A program made the translations under genes and the position numbers. The notes under the pieces were generated by a model, which saw only the letters and a program-made list of their open reading frames with translations, was not told where the DNA came from and did not search any database. Positions 8,551 through 17,864 of a stretch of DNA of 64,000 bases are shown piece after piece (the stretch's first letter is position 1; every line of letters starts with the position of its first letter). Source of the DNA: JACRLW01 sp050181465 (lineage in GTDB: Bacteria > Planctomycetota > UBA1135 > UBA2386); contig JBFXDD010000010.1 of assembly GCA_050181465.1 (NCBI GenBank), forward strand, positions 65,412 through 129,411, in the 5' to 3' direction.

Positions 8551-8724
8551 CCGGACTACTCGTGAACGTCTACTGCGATCGCCGCAAGTCGCGTCCGGCG
8601 GCGTCGCTCCGTCGGCTCCTCCCTGGCAGCGTAGCTACAGCTACGCCTCGGTCGTCGACCGACGCAGCTCCTTGCCGGACATCGACCTGCGGCGATCTCG
8701 CGACGACGTTCACGAGTAATCCGG
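8551..8724. repeat. palindromic dispersed element, copy 1 (174 bp)
   Basis: Terminal inverted repeats (left CCGGACTACTCGTGAACGTC; the right end reads the same on the other strand with one change, CCGGATTACTCGTGAACGTC) bound a nested palindrome. Inside lie a second arm (GCGATCGCCGCA against TGCGGCGATCTCGC), a third arm (CGTCGG against CCGACG) and an apical hairpin GCGTAGC-TACA-GCTACGC. It fills the space between the convergent genes mqnD and the haem/LRR protein; the stop codon of the latter (8726-8728) abuts its right end. Short open frames across it are by-products of the palindrome and are not genes. Confidence 0.9.
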
Positions 8725-8725
8725 G

Positions 8726-9946
8726 CTACTTCTTCGCCGGAAGCTTGCCGCGAAACGCCGTGGGATCGGCGTCGAACTTCGCCTTGCAGTTCGTGCAGCA
8801 GAACGCGATGCGCTGGCCTTCGAAATCGGAGAACACCGCGGCGTCGATCGCCTTGCCGGACACCGGGCACTGCGTGTTCGCGATCGCGGCGCCGTCCGCC
8901 TTGGCCTTCGCTTCGGCCTCCGCTTTGGCTGCGGCTTCGGCATCGGCTTTGGCCTTCGCCGCGGCTTCCGCCTCGGCCTTTGCCTTGGCGGCTTCGGCGA
9001 TCATGGTCTCGGCCTCGCGGCCCAGATCGATCCGGGTCGACGGCAAGGCCGCGCTCAGCTTCTTCGCGCCCTCGTCGCTGACCGCACTCTGCCAGAGGAA
9101 GAGCTTCTCGAGCGACTTCAGTTCGGCGAGCGCCGTGATCCCCTCATCGGAGACCTTGGTGCCGTAGAGGTTGAGATACTCCAACTCGCGAAGGCCGCGG
9201 AGGTGGGCGAGCCCGGCGTCGCCGACCGACGTGTTCGCCAAGTTGAGACGTCGCAGGCGGGGGAACTTCGCCACCGCCGCGAGGCCTTCGTCGCTCACCT
9301 TCGTGCGCGCGAGGTTCAGCCACACCAGAGTCGGTGCCAAGCCGGTGAGATCGGCGAACACCGTGTCATCGACCGCATCGCCCAGCAGCGAGAGGTTGAC
9401 GTCGACGGCGATCGTGTTGGCGGCGACGCGCTGCGCGATGGCTCCGCGCTTCTTCAGCGCGTCCAGCGATTGCGCCTCGGCCGCCGCGGCCGCCTCGTCG
9501 AGGGGAGGCAGCACGATGACTTCCTTCGCCTTGCGGCGGGCCTCGCGCTCCTCGATCTGAAGATCACCGGCCTCGGGCCACTCGGCGCCTTCGGCGATCC
9601 AGGTGCGCAGGATTTCGACCTGGGCCGGGCGAAGCGGCTCGCCTTCGGCCGGCATGACGTCGGGGTCGTCGGCGGGCAGGGTCACGAGGTCGAGCAACAC
9701 GCTGCCGTCGGGGTCGCCGGGGACGATCGGGTCGTCCTCGCCGCTGAACACGAAGCGGCGCAGGTCGAGCCGAAGGTCACCCTTCTGCTTGTCGGGCCCG
9801 TGGCACTTGACGCAGTGGTCGCGAAGGATCGGCCGAACTTGGGCTTCGAAGTCGATGCGGGGCTTTCGTTCGGCGGCGTCGTCCTGGGCGGTGGCGAGTC
9901 CGGCGGTGAGGAGCGCGACGGAGAGGGAGGCGAGCGTGCGGCGCAT
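8726..9946 (-). CDS. secreted CxxCH haem / leucine-rich repeat / YHS-like protein
   Basis: 406 residues in four parts: a signal peptide ending A-T-A before Q21; a planctomycete-type cytochrome domain with C-V-K-C-H at residues 45-49 followed by G-P-D-K-Q-K-G-D-L-R-L-D; about four leucine-rich repeats (roughly 185-290, each containing V-S-D-E-G or V-G-D-A-G); a highly charged Ala/Lys/Glu segment (roughly 295-355); and a C-terminal YHS-like metal domain (C-P-V-S-G-K, F-C-C-T-N-C near 385, then D-P-T-A-F). It is exported and probably binds haem c and a metal ion. Such modules are common in Planctomycetota, where the haem domain often accompanies DUF1549/DUF1553; neither is present here. The role is unknown; redox sensing or metal handling is a guess. 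Confidence 0.75.
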   Translation of the reverse strand: MRRTLASLSVALLTAGLATAQDDAAERKPRIDFEAQVRPILRDHCVKCHGPDKQKGDLRLDLRRFVFSGEDDPIVPGDPDGSVLLDLVTLPADDPDVMPAEGEPLRPAQVEILRTWIAEGAEWPEAGDLQIEEREARRKAKEVIVLPPLDEAAAAAEAQSLDALKKRGAIAQRVAANTIAVDVNLSLLGDAVDDTVFADLTGLAPTLVWLNLARTKVSDEGLAAVAKFPRLRRLNLANTSVGDAGLAHLRGLRELEYLNLYGTKVSDEGITALAELKSLEKLFLWQSAVSDEGAKKLSAALPSTRIDLGREAETMIAEAAKAKAEAEAAAKAKADAEAAAKAEAEAKAKADGAAIANTQCPVSGKAIDAAVFSDFEGQRIAFCCTNCKAKFDADPTAFRGKLPAKK

Positions 9947-10061
9947 GTCGGGAGGCGATCTTCGCGGTGTGCGCCTGCGGCGTCCATCCCGGCGATGCGA
10001 GCAAGTCCGGGGATTCTCAGGCTTGCGCCGAACGACGACAGGCGCGATCCTCGCGCCCCAC

Positions 10062-10135
10062 GCGCCCGTAGCTCAATTGGATAGAGCATCAGACTTCGGA
10101 TCTGAGGGTTGCAGGTTCAAGTCCTGCCGGGCGTG
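10062..10135 (+). tRNA. tRNA-Arg (anticodon TCG)
   Basis: 74-base cloverleaf. The acceptor stem GCGCCCG pairs with CGGGCGT (one G-T pair), the D arm is GCTC/GAGC, the anticodon stem TCAGA/TCTGA holds the seven-base loop CTTCGGA with anticodon TCG, and the T arm GCAGG/CCTGC encloses TTCAAGT. The discriminator base is G. No CCA is encoded. It lies between the divergent haem/LRR gene and a thioesterase gene. Confidence 0.95.
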
Positions 10136-10181
10136 ACCTTCTCGGATGCGGGTGCCCGCGCGGTCCGCCCGCGCGATCGCC

Positions 10182-10637
10182 ATGAGCTTCGCCCGGTCCT
10201 ATCCCTATCCCTTCGGTGACATCGACGACGCGGGGATCGCCTACTACCCAAAGCTCCTGCACTACTTTCACTGTGCGATGGAGGACTGGATCGCAGAGGC
10301 AGTCGGGCGCAGCTACCACAAGGTCCTGCGGGAAGACCACTTCGGTCTGCCGACCGTGAAGCTCGAGGCGGAGTTCTTCGCGCCGATCCGTTACGGCGAC
10401 GAGCCGAGGGTCCATCTGGGCGTCCTGAGAGTCGGCGAGCGCTCGCTGGAGATCGGCTTCTGGATGACGCTGCCGGACGCGCCGGATGAGCCGCGCTGCC
10501 GGGCGCGAGTGGTGGTGGCGGGGGTCGACATGCGGACCCTGCGCGCGGTCCAAGTCCCGGACTTCCTCCGGACGGCGATCGACCGTTACCGGATCGAGGA
10601 GGCAGACTTTCCTCGCCCAGCCCGCCGTCGCGACTGA
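10182..10637 (+). CDS. acyl-CoA thioesterase, 4-hydroxybenzoyl-CoA thioesterase type
   Basis: 151 residues from ATG 10182, a hotdog-fold size. Near the N terminus it has D-I-D-D-A-G-I-A-Y-Y-P, equivalent to the 4HBT motif D-x-D-x-x-G-x-V-Y in which the Asp is catalytic, followed by an aromatic helix L-L-H-Y-F-H. Enzymes of this type hydrolyse acyl-CoA or aryl-CoA thioesters; the substrate cannot be predicted. A start at 10146 would add 12 basic residues before the conserved core and is less likely. The gene stands alone 46 bases after tRNA-Arg. Because futalosine-pathway and respiratory genes are nearby only by distance, no pathway is assigned. Confidence 0.75.
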   Translation: MSFARSYPYPFGDIDDAGIAYYPKLLHYFHCAMEDWIAEAVGRSYHKVLREDHFGLPTVKLEAEFFAPIRYGDEPRVHLGVLRVGERSLEIGFWMTLPDAPDEPRCRARVVVAGVDMRTLRAVQVPDFLRTAIDRYRIEEADFPRPARRRD

Positions 10638-10720
10638 CTCGGACTTTGTCCCAGACTCGTCGCCGGGGCTTTCCGCCCTAGGAAACTTGATGTACCCTTG
10701 ACCGCTCAGGGGTGCAGATC

Positions 10721-11935
10721 ATGCTCACTCGACTTTCTCTTCTCGCGCTGGCCCTTGCGGCGACCACGGCAGCTCAGCAGGCCTCCGATAGCGGTCTGGG
10801 ATTCCTCGATACGCAACTCGCGCTCGAGAACCACTTCGGGGTCCGTCGCGACGGCCAACTCGGCGTGGCCGTCGACGGTGCCGGGCACCTCTGGGTGAGC
10901 GTGCGGCGCGCCGGCCCGACTTCGCCGCACCAGCTCGTCGAACTCGATCGCGCAGGGAATGTCCTCGGAGTCTTCGACGCACCGACCCAGCTCTCGGCAT
11001 CGGCGTTCGGCTTGCGCGACGGCACCTACGACGCCGTCAACCAGCGTCTGTACTTCGGCTCCGACTCGGCCGGTGGGGGCGCCCTCAACGTGTGGGCTTT
11101 CGATCTCGGCACGCGCGCCTTCCTGCCGAGTGCGCACATCGCTGCCAACGTTGCCACGCCGACGATCCGCGGCCTCACCTTCGACGGCCAACGCTTCTGG
11201 GCTGCCGACTTCGGGGCGACGATCACCGCCTTCGATACCAGCGGGACCCAGGTCGCGGCGTTTCCTTCGCCGTCCGATTCCGTCTACGGCCTCGCCTGGC
11301 ACCCGCAGCGCGGCACGCTCTGGCTCGCGACGCAGACCGGTCTGGCCGATGCGACGACCCAAGGCGGTGCGTTCGCCCCCGGTGTTCATCTCCTCGAAGT
11401 CGATCCGAACAACGGCCAACTCACCGGCCATCGCTTCCGCGCCGACTATCTCCTGCCCAGCGGTTCGAACGGCGTTTCCGGCGGCGCGGAGATTCGCGTG
11501 CACAACGGCCAGTTCGTGATCGATGTGTTGGTGCAAGGAGCACCGCACGACGGCATCCTCGAGTTGCTCGTCGACCCGGACGTCGGCAGCGGCTGTGGCG
11601 GCGTGCGGATGCGCTACAGCGGCGGCAACGCGTGGGCCGGTAATCCCAACTTCGCGTTGGTGGTCGACGGTGTCGCCGTGAACTCGGCGTGCACGATGCT
11701 CATCGGTTTCGACACGGTCGCTGCGACCTTCCCTGGGCTCACGAACTGCGATCTGATGGTGAACTTCGTGACCTCGTTCAACACGGTGTCGCAGGGAACT
11801 TCGCGCGTGACACCATTGCCGATCCCTCCGGTCGTCCCGGCGATTCCACTGAGCTTCCAAGCGGTCGAAGTCAGCGGCATCTTCCCGGTGAATCTCAGCC
11901 AGATCCTCTGGCTGTCGCTCGTGCCGCCGCTCTGA
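10721..11935 (+). CDS. secreted beta-propeller-like protein
   Basis: 404 residues from ATG 10721. Its signal peptide is hydrophobic at residues 5-16 and ends T-A-A before Q. The first ~260 residues show repeating short strands with G-H-L-W-V-S, Q-R-L-Y-F-G, Q-R-F-W-A-A-D and G-T-L-W-L-A, the spacing of a beta-propeller of the NHL/SMP-30 sort. The last third carries a G-S-G-C-G-G motif followed by G-N-A-W-A-G-N-P-N-F-A, a C-terminal module resembling ones I recall from secreted proteins of uncultured planctomycetes. No catalytic residues are evident. A GTG at 10712 is an alternative start, but the ATG fits the signal peptide better. The gene ends 37 bases before repeat copy 2. Confidence 0.65.
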   Translation: MLTRLSLLALALAATTAAQQASDSGLGFLDTQLALENHFGVRRDGQLGVAVDGAGHLWVSVRRAGPTSPHQLVELDRAGNVLGVFDAPTQLSASAFGLRDGTYDAVNQRLYFGSDSAGGGALNVWAFDLGTRAFLPSAHIAANVATPTIRGLTFDGQRFWAADFGATITAFDTSGTQVAAFPSPSDSVYGLAWHPQRGTLWLATQTGLADATTQGGAFAPGVHLLEVDPNNGQLTGHRFRADYLLPSGSNGVSGGAEIRVHNGQFVIDVLVQGAPHDGILELLVDPDVGSGCGGVRMRYSGGNAWAGNPNFALVVDGVAVNSACTMLIGFDTVAATFPGLTNCDLMVNFVTSFNTVSQGTSRVTPLPIPPVVPAIPLSFQAVEVSGIFPVNLSQILWLSLVPPL

Positions 11936-11972
11936 GCCGCACCGCGAGCGGGAAAGGCGGCGATCAGCTAGT

Positions 11973-12146
11973 CCGGACTATTCGTGAACGCCGTCGCGAG
12001 ATCGGCGCAGGTCGATGCCCGGCAAGGAGCTGCGTCGGTCGACGACCGAAGCGTAGCTGTGGCTACGCTGCCAGGGAGGAGCCGACGTAGCGACGCCGCC
12101 GGGCGCGACTTGTGTCGATCGCAGCAGACGTTCACGATTAGTTCGG
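11973..12146. repeat. palindromic dispersed element, copy 2 (174 bp, inverted)
   Basis: Same element as copy 1 but in the opposite orientation (the CTCCTCCC landmark is on the minus strand). Left end CCGGACTATTCGTGAACG; the right end on the minus strand reads CCGAACTAATCGTGAACG. The apical stem is present with a G-T wobble. It sits between convergent genes, and its right end runs into the pseudouridine synthase coding sequence: the TAA stop of that gene (12138-12140) and its last codons lie inside the element. Confidence 0.9.
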
Positions 12147-12863
12147 GCTAGGCGCGAAAGCGCGCTCCAACACCGTCTCATCGAAGCCGGGGATGCTGCG
12201 AAGGCAGGTGTGAAGATCCAACGGCAGTGGGTCGCGCAGATCCATGTTCGCACCGGTCACCGGATGTTCGAGGCGCAGTCGAAAGGCGTGCAGGAACAGT
12301 CGCGGCAAACCGTGTCGCTCGCGGAACCACTGGTTGATGCGGCCTTTGCCGTAGTTGCTGTCGCCGAGCACGTGGTGGGCGAGATGCGCGAGGTGACGGC
12401 GGATCTGGTGCATGCGGCCGGTGCACAGCCGTGCGACGCACAAGCTGGCGTGCTCGAGATGCGCGAGCGTTCGGAACTCGGTGCGCGCGGGTTGCGGGCG
12501 GCCGGCCTCGTCGCTGAGCGGTCGATCGCTCACGAACTCGGCGGGCGTGTGCCGGCGCACGAGCGTCAGGTATTCCTTGCAGGCGGAGGTCGCCGACAAA
12601 CGTTCCTGGAGCAGCGCTGCCGTCTTGCTCGACAGCCCGTACACCACGATTCCCGACGTCGGCCGATCGAGTCGATGCACCGGGTAGAGGTGGCGGCCGA
12701 TCTGGTCACGCAGCGTCTGCAGCAACACCGGCTCGTCCTTGCCGATGTTGCCGCCGCGGTGCACCGCCATGTGCGCCGGCTTGCTGACCGCGACGATCTC
12801 CTCGTCGAGCCACAGGATGCTCAGCGGCACGGCCGGCGCCGTGCCGGCTTCCAACTCGCTCAC
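12138..12863 (-). CDS. RluA/RluD-family pseudouridine synthase
   Basis: 241 residues. The catalytic motif H-R-L-D-R-P-T-S-G-I (Asp is the nucleophile) lies near residue 70, with the family L-C-T-G-R-M-H-Q-I-R-R-H-L block downstream and a final H-A-F-R-L-R-L-E-H-P strand. Closest in layout to the TruC/RluA group without an S4 RNA-binding domain. Target RNA is unknown. The start is a GTG at 12863 that overlaps the gcvP stop by 4 bases (GTGA), so it is coupled to gcvP. The C-terminal residues A-P-S-P-N and the stop codon come from repeat copy 2, which suggests that insertion of the element rebuilt the end of the gene. Confidence 0.85.
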   Translation of the reverse strand: MSELEAGTAPAVPLSILWLDEEIVAVSKPAHMAVHRGGNIGKDEPVLLQTLRDQIGRHLYPVHRLDRPTSGIVVYGLSSKTAALLQERLSATSACKEYLTLVRRHTPAEFVSDRPLSDEAGRPQPARTEFRTLAHLEHASLCVARLCTGRMHQIRRHLAHLAHHVLGDSNYGKGRINQWFRERHGLPRLFLHAFRLRLEHPVTGANMDLRDPLPLDLHTCLRSIPGFDETVLERAFAPSPN

Positions 12864-15800
12864 GCGTAGCTCTCGACCGGCGGGCAGGTGCACACCAGAT
12901 TGCGATCGCCGAACACGTCGTCCACTCGCCCGACCGTGGGCCAGTACTTGTGGTTGCGCAGCCACGGTGCGGGGAACGCTGCTTCCTCGCGCGAGTAGCG
13001 GCGGTTCCATTCGCTGGCCATCACGACTGCCATCGTGTGCGGCGCGTGCGCCAGCGCGCTGTCGTCGTGCGCGATCGCGCCCCTCTCGATCGCCCGGATC
13101 TCGTTGCGGATCGCGATCATCGCGTCGCAGAAGCGATCCAACTCGGCCTTCGATTCGCTCTCGGTCGGCTCGACCATCAAGGTGCCGGCGACGGGGAAGG
13201 ACATCGTCGGTGCGTGGAAGCCGTAGTCCATCAACCGCTTGGCGATGTCGGTGACCGTCACGTGCGAAGTCTTCTCGAAGCCGCGGCAATCGAGGATGCA
13301 CTCGTGAGCGACGAGGCCCTCCTCGCCGCGGTACAGCACGTCGAAGTGACCCTCCAATCGCTTCGCGATGTAGTTCGCGTTGAGGATCGCGATCTCGGTC
13401 GCACGCCGCAGTCCGTCAGGCCCCATCATGCGAATGTACGCGTAGCTGATCGGCAGGATCGAGGCGCTGCCGAAGGGTGCTGCCGACACTGCGCCGATGG
13501 GCGTGCACTTGGGGCCGTGGATCGGCACCACCGGGTGACTCGGCAGGAAGGGTGCCAGGTGAGCCGCGACGCCGATCGGTCCGACCCCGGGGCCGCCGCC
13601 GCCGTGCGGGATGCAGAAAGTCTTGTGCAGGTTGAGGTGGCAGACGTCGGCGCCCAGATCGCCGGGGCGGCACAGGCCGACCTGAGCGTTCATGTTGGCG
13701 CCGTCGAGGTACACCTGACCGCCGTGATCGTGGACGATCTTGCAGATGTCCTTGATCGCCGACTCGAACACGCCGTGCGTCGACGGATAGGTCACCATCA
13801 GTGCGGCGAGTCGGTCCTTGTTGGCGACCGCCTTCTGCCGCAAGTCATCGACGTCGATGTTGCCGTGCACGTCGCACTTCACGACGACGACTTCCATGCC
13901 CGCCATCACGGCGCTCGCCGGATTCGTGCCGTGAGCCGACGACGGAATGAGGCAGATGTCGCGCTGGGTCTGGCCGCGGCTGCGGTGCCAGGCACGGATG
14001 ACGAGCAAGCCGGCATACTCGCCCTGGGAGCCGGCGTTGGGTTGCACGCTGCAGGCAGCGAAGCCGGTCACCGAGCACAACCAGTCCGAGAGGCGCTCGA
14101 TCAGTGCGGTGTAGCCGCGCGCCTGGCTTCGCGGTGCGAAAGGATGGATGTGCGCGAAGCCCGCCAGCGTCACCGGGATCATCTCGGCGGTCGCGTTGAG
14201 CTTCATCGTGCACGAGCCGAGCGGGATCATGGACGTCGTCAGCGAGAGGTCCTTCTGCTGCAGCCGATGGATGTAGCGCAGCAGTTCGTGCTCGGCGTGA
14301 TAGCTCGAGAACACCGGATGCGTGAGGATCGCATCGGTGCGTTGCAGCGAGTTGCCGATGGCGGCGGGTCCGTCGGCGAGCGCGCGGGCGTCGAACTTCG
14401 CCGGGTCACCGCCGAAGCAGGCCACCAGATCGCGGAGATCTGGCTCATCGACCGTCTCGTCGAGGGTCACACCCAGCGTTCCGTCGCCGAAGTCGCGCAG
14501 GTTGATGCGATGTGTTTTCGCTCGTTCGAGGACGGCAGTGCGGGAATCCTTCGGCTTCACGTGCAGCGTGTCGAAGAAGGTCTCGTTCACCACGCTGCAG
14601 CCGAGTTTGCGCAGCGCATTGGCGAGGATGCGGGTGCCGCCGTGGATGCGCTCGGCGATGCCGCGCAGTCCCGTCGGTCCGTGATAGACGGCGTACATCG
14701 ACGCCATCACGGCGAGCAGGACCTGTGCGGTGCAGATGTTGGACGTCGCCTTCTCGCGACGGATGTGTTGTTCGCGAGTCTGCAGCGCCATGCGCAGCGC
14801 GCGATTGCCCGCCGTGTCGCGCGTGACGCCGATGATGCGGCCGGGCATCGTGCGCTTGTAGTCGTCGCGCGTGGCGAGATAGGCGGCGTGGGGACCGCCG
14901 TAGCCCATCGGCACGCCGAAGCGTTGCATCGAGCCGACCACGGCGTCCGCGCCGGCGGAGCCGGGTGAGCGCAACATGACCAGCGCGAGGGGGTCGGCGG
15001 CGACCGCAACGAGTGCACCCTTGGCGTGGGCAGCCTTGCAGATTGGTTCGAGGTCGTCGATGCGGCCGCTGCTGCCCGGGTACTGGACGAGACAGCCGAA
15101 CACGTCGGCGGCGAAGTCGAAGCGGCGTGGATCGCCGGTGCGCACTTCGAGGCCCAAGGGCTCGGCGCGCGTGCGCAGGACGTCGAGGGTCTGCGGATGA
15201 CAGTCGTCCGACACCAGGAACGCGTGCTTCCCTTCGGCCTTCGTGCCGAGCACGCGATGGAACATNNNNNNNNNNNNNNNNNNNNNNNNNNNNNNNNNNN
15301 NNNNNNNNNNNNNNNNNNNNNNNNNNNNNNNNNNNNNNNNNNNNNNNNNNNNNNNNNNNNNNNNNTGCGCACTTCGAGGCCCAAGGGCTCGGCGCGCGTG
15401 CGCAGGACGTCGAGGGTCTGCGGATGACAGTCGTCCGACACCAGGAACGCGTGCTTCCCTTCGGCCTTCGTGCCGAGCACGCGATGGAACATCGTCATCG
15501 CCTCGGCGGCAGCGGTGGCCTCGTCGAGCAATGAGGCGTTCGCGCAGTCCATGCCGGTGAGGTCGAGCACCACCGTCTGGTAGTTCAGAAGGGCTTCGAG
15601 TCGGCCCTGGCTGATCTCGGCTTGGTAGGGGGTGTACTGCGTATACCAGCCCGGGTTCTCGAGGATGTTGCGAAGGATGACCGGCGGCGTGATCGTGCCG
15701 TGGTAGCCCATGCCCAAGTAGCTGCGCCACACCTCGTTGGTCGCGGCGATCGCGGAGAGTTCGGTGATGGCTTGCGCTTCGCTTGCCCCGGCGGGGACGT

Positions 15801-15975
15801 CGAGCTGCCCGTTCCAGCGGATCGTGTTCGGCAGCGCCTTCCGCACGAGACCGTCGAGGTCGTCGAGTTCGAGCGCGGCGAGCATCGCCTCGACTTCGGC
15901 GGTGCGGGGTCCAAGATGGCGGTCGACGAAGCGATCGGTGCGGGGGAAGACGTGATCGAAGAAAGAGGTGGTCAT
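12860..15975 (-). CDS. gcvP: glycine dehydrogenase (decarboxylating), P protein; interrupted only by an assembly artefact
   Basis: As drawn the frame breaks at a 100-N run, but the 127 bases on each side of the Ns are identical. Removing one copy and the Ns (227 bases) restores a single frame of 962 residues, the normal length of the fused GcvP. The N terminus begins M-T-T-S-F-F-D-H and the C terminus ends P-P-V-E-S-Y-A. The PLP lysine is in N-L-H-K-T-F-C-I-P-H-G-G-G-G-P-G. GcvP decarboxylates glycine and passes the aminomethyl group to lipoylated GcvH in the glycine cleavage system. No gcvT or gcvH lies next to it. The stop overlaps the following pseudouridine synthase gene. The 422 bases upstream show no recognisable glycine riboswitch. 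Confidence 0.93.
15139..15492. other. false scaffold gap: 127-base duplicate, 100 N, same 127 bases
   Basis: Bases 15139-15265 are identical to 15366-15492, with exactly 100 N in between. The overlap of 127 bases equals a common assembler k-mer size, and 100 N is a default gap size. The contigs therefore overlap and were scaffolded without merging. The extra 227 bases shift gcvP out of frame. Confidence 0.95.
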
Positions 15976-16397
15976 GGCGGGACGAGCCCTGCGAACTTAT
16001 AGGCTCCGGCGCGCGCGGTCGGAACAGGGGCGGTGGGGCGGCGTGGGGCGCCGCGTTGGGACCGCGGCCGTGCGGCGTGGGTGCTCCGCCATGGAAGGAT
16101 CGCCAGGCGGACCGCGATCGAGTCGAGCGACTGACCGGCGTGGACCGACGGCGCTCCACTCCTCGGCGAGTTGACCCGGGCGCCGACAGCTTGCTTCCGT
16201 TTCCTTCCCTTGCCGCTCCGGTTCTCCGGGGCGGTGCGGGTGTGAAGAGCGGGCCCTGGTATCGAGGGTCGAGTGGGCTGGAGTCGACTTCTACAGCGGG
16301 GTTTGCGCGGTCCGACCGATGCACACCGCGACGAAGTGGCAGCGTCTGCCCACGGACTCCACACTCCCGCGCCGAGGTCGCAAGCCCTTGGCAGGAC
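15976..16397. other. 422-base gene-free stretch upstream of gcvP
   Basis: Very GC-rich sequence between gcvP and the esterase gene, both on the minus strand. On the minus strand a TATAAG hexamer lies about 25 bases before the gcvP ATG, which could be a -10 element, but no convincing -35 partner is visible. I looked for the conserved segments of a glycine riboswitch and did not find them. Open frames here continue out of gcvP and do not look coding. Confidence 0.4.
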
Positions 16398-17801
16398 TCA
16401 GCGCCCGAAGAATGCGAACACGTCCGGGAGTCCCACCTGCACCACCAACATGTGCTCGACCCAGGGGAACTCGATGAGCTCGACGGCGGGGTGCTCGGCC
16501 GCGCGCAGCGCGCGATAGCTGGCGAGGACCTGACCGCGCGCGAAGTCGCGCCCGCCGGTCACCAAGAGACACGGAATCGTCAGGAGCGCACTGGGATCGG
16601 TGACGCGTCCGCCACCGCCGACGAGCGCGATACGACGGAAGTGGCCGGGGCTGCGCTGCGCGGCGGCGAGTGCCGTCGCCGCACCCATCGAATGACCGAC
16701 GACGTCCACGGCCCCGCGCTCGACCCCGAAGCGATCGGCCAGGATGTCCAGCAGCGGCGCCACGTCGCCCGCGGAGACGTTGCGCGGCGCGACGAACACG
16801 GTCGACTGTTCAGCGCTCCGGCGAACCGCGAGACCGAAGCCGTAGCCGTCGAAGAACAGGTTCTCACTGCCTCCAGCCCCGTGCAACGCCAAGACGAGGC
16901 GGCGTTCGCCGGCGACTGGGAGAGTCGGCGGTACGAGGATGCGAACCACCACGCCCCGGGAGCCGAGCGGGACCCGCAAGAGGTGGTCGCCGGGATCCGT
17001 CGGACCGATCCGTTGGCTTCCGCTGGCAATGCTCAGCGCGAGTGATTCGGCCCGCTTCAGCAGCGCGCCGACGCGCAGATCGGTCTCGAGCGTGCGACCA
17101 TCCAAGACGGGGCGCGCCTGCCGCAGGAGGAACTCCAGAGTGCTGCGCTCGAGAGCGGGCTCGCGCGGCAGGTCGACGAGGCGGCGGGAGAGACCTTCGC
17201 TCCGCGCGCCGGCTTCGCGGACGACGCTGAGGATCTGCTCAGGGTAGCTCGCGCGAGCCGTCCCGCAGGCCAACTCCACGAGCACGGCATGATCCCCTTC
17301 GTCGTCGGGTGCCGTGAACTCGCAGGAAACGGACGCCTCACCGTCCGCTGGCGCCGCGAATCGGTGGCTTTCCCGCCGCTCCCCGGCGGCCACGGTCACC
17401 TCGAGTGGGAAGGTCGCTGATGTGGTGCCGGCGAGGGTGAGGCGGACGCGCGCCCCCGGCTCGACGACTCGGCTGCCCAACAGCGGCGCGATCGACCACA
17501 GCGCTCGCGCCGGCTCGGCCTCCGCCGCTTCGCTGACGAGCGCCGCCGTACCGTCGTCGATCGCGCGCGCCGCAGCGGCGAGGTCGAGGCCGAAGAAGCT
17601 CCGGACCGCGCGCTCCATCGCTGCGATCGCTCTCTCGCGACCGGTCGCGGTCGGATGGGCGGCCGCCAAGGCGCGTTCGAAGCGAATGAGCCGCTTGCCG
17701 AGGTCATAGCGCCGCGCGCCGAGGTCCTGTCCGGCCGCGAAGCCGCAGGTGAGTGTCAGCAGAAGGACGAGGCTCGGCGAGGCGAAGCGTGCGCGGCACA
17801 T
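16398..17801 (-). CDS. secreted alpha/beta-hydrolase (esterase-like)
   Basis: 467 residues with signal peptide (hydrophobic 9-20, ending A-A-G before Q). A helical and beta N-terminal region of about 230 residues of unknown type is followed by an alpha/beta-hydrolase domain with oxyanion-hole motif H-G-A-G-G near residue 310, nucleophile elbow G-H-S-M-G near 373, and a candidate catalytic His in V-E-H-M-L close to the C terminus. Poly(3-hydroxybutyrate) depolymerase-like and peptidase S9-like esterases have this layout; the substrate is unknown. ATG 17801 was chosen because it opens the signal peptide; a frame to 17924 would overlap the divergent corA start. Only 63 bases separate it from corA. 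Confidence 0.75.
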   Translation of the reverse strand: MCRARFASPSLVLLLTLTCGFAAGQDLGARRYDLGKRLIRFERALAAAHPTATGRERAIAAMERAVRSFFGLDLAAAARAIDDGTAALVSEAAEAEPARALWSIAPLLGSRVVEPGARVRLTLAGTTSATFPLEVTVAAGERRESHRFAAPADGEASVSCEFTAPDDEGDHAVLVELACGTARASYPEQILSVVREAGARSEGLSRRLVDLPREPALERSTLEFLLRQARPVLDGRTLETDLRVGALLKRAESLALSIASGSQRIGPTDPGDHLLRVPLGSRGVVVRILVPPTLPVAGERRLVLALHGAGGSENLFFDGYGFGLAVRRSAEQSTVFVAPRNVSAGDVAPLLDILADRFGVERGAVDVVGHSMGAATALAAAQRSPGHFRRIALVGGGGRVTDPSALLTIPCLLVTGGRDFARGQVLASYRALRAAEHPAVELIEFPWVEHMLVVQVGLPDVFAFFGR

Positions 17802-17864
17802 GCGCTCAAAGTAGCCTCGACCCAGCGGCGTTCGCGTCTCGCAAGTCGCGGAACCGCAGCGATC

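Noticed and set aside
8562..8720. Small open frames inside the repeat elements (on both strands)
   Set aside because: The palindrome keeps several frames open in all copies, and changes follow base pairing, not codons.
15366..15492. True tandem duplication inside gcvP
   Set aside because: The exact 127-base identity with a 100-N run, repeated at corA, and restored frames on collapse point to scaffolding.
15976..16397. Glycine riboswitch upstream of gcvP
   Set aside because: Conserved aptamer segments were not found by eye in the 422 bases; only a weak TATAAG is present.
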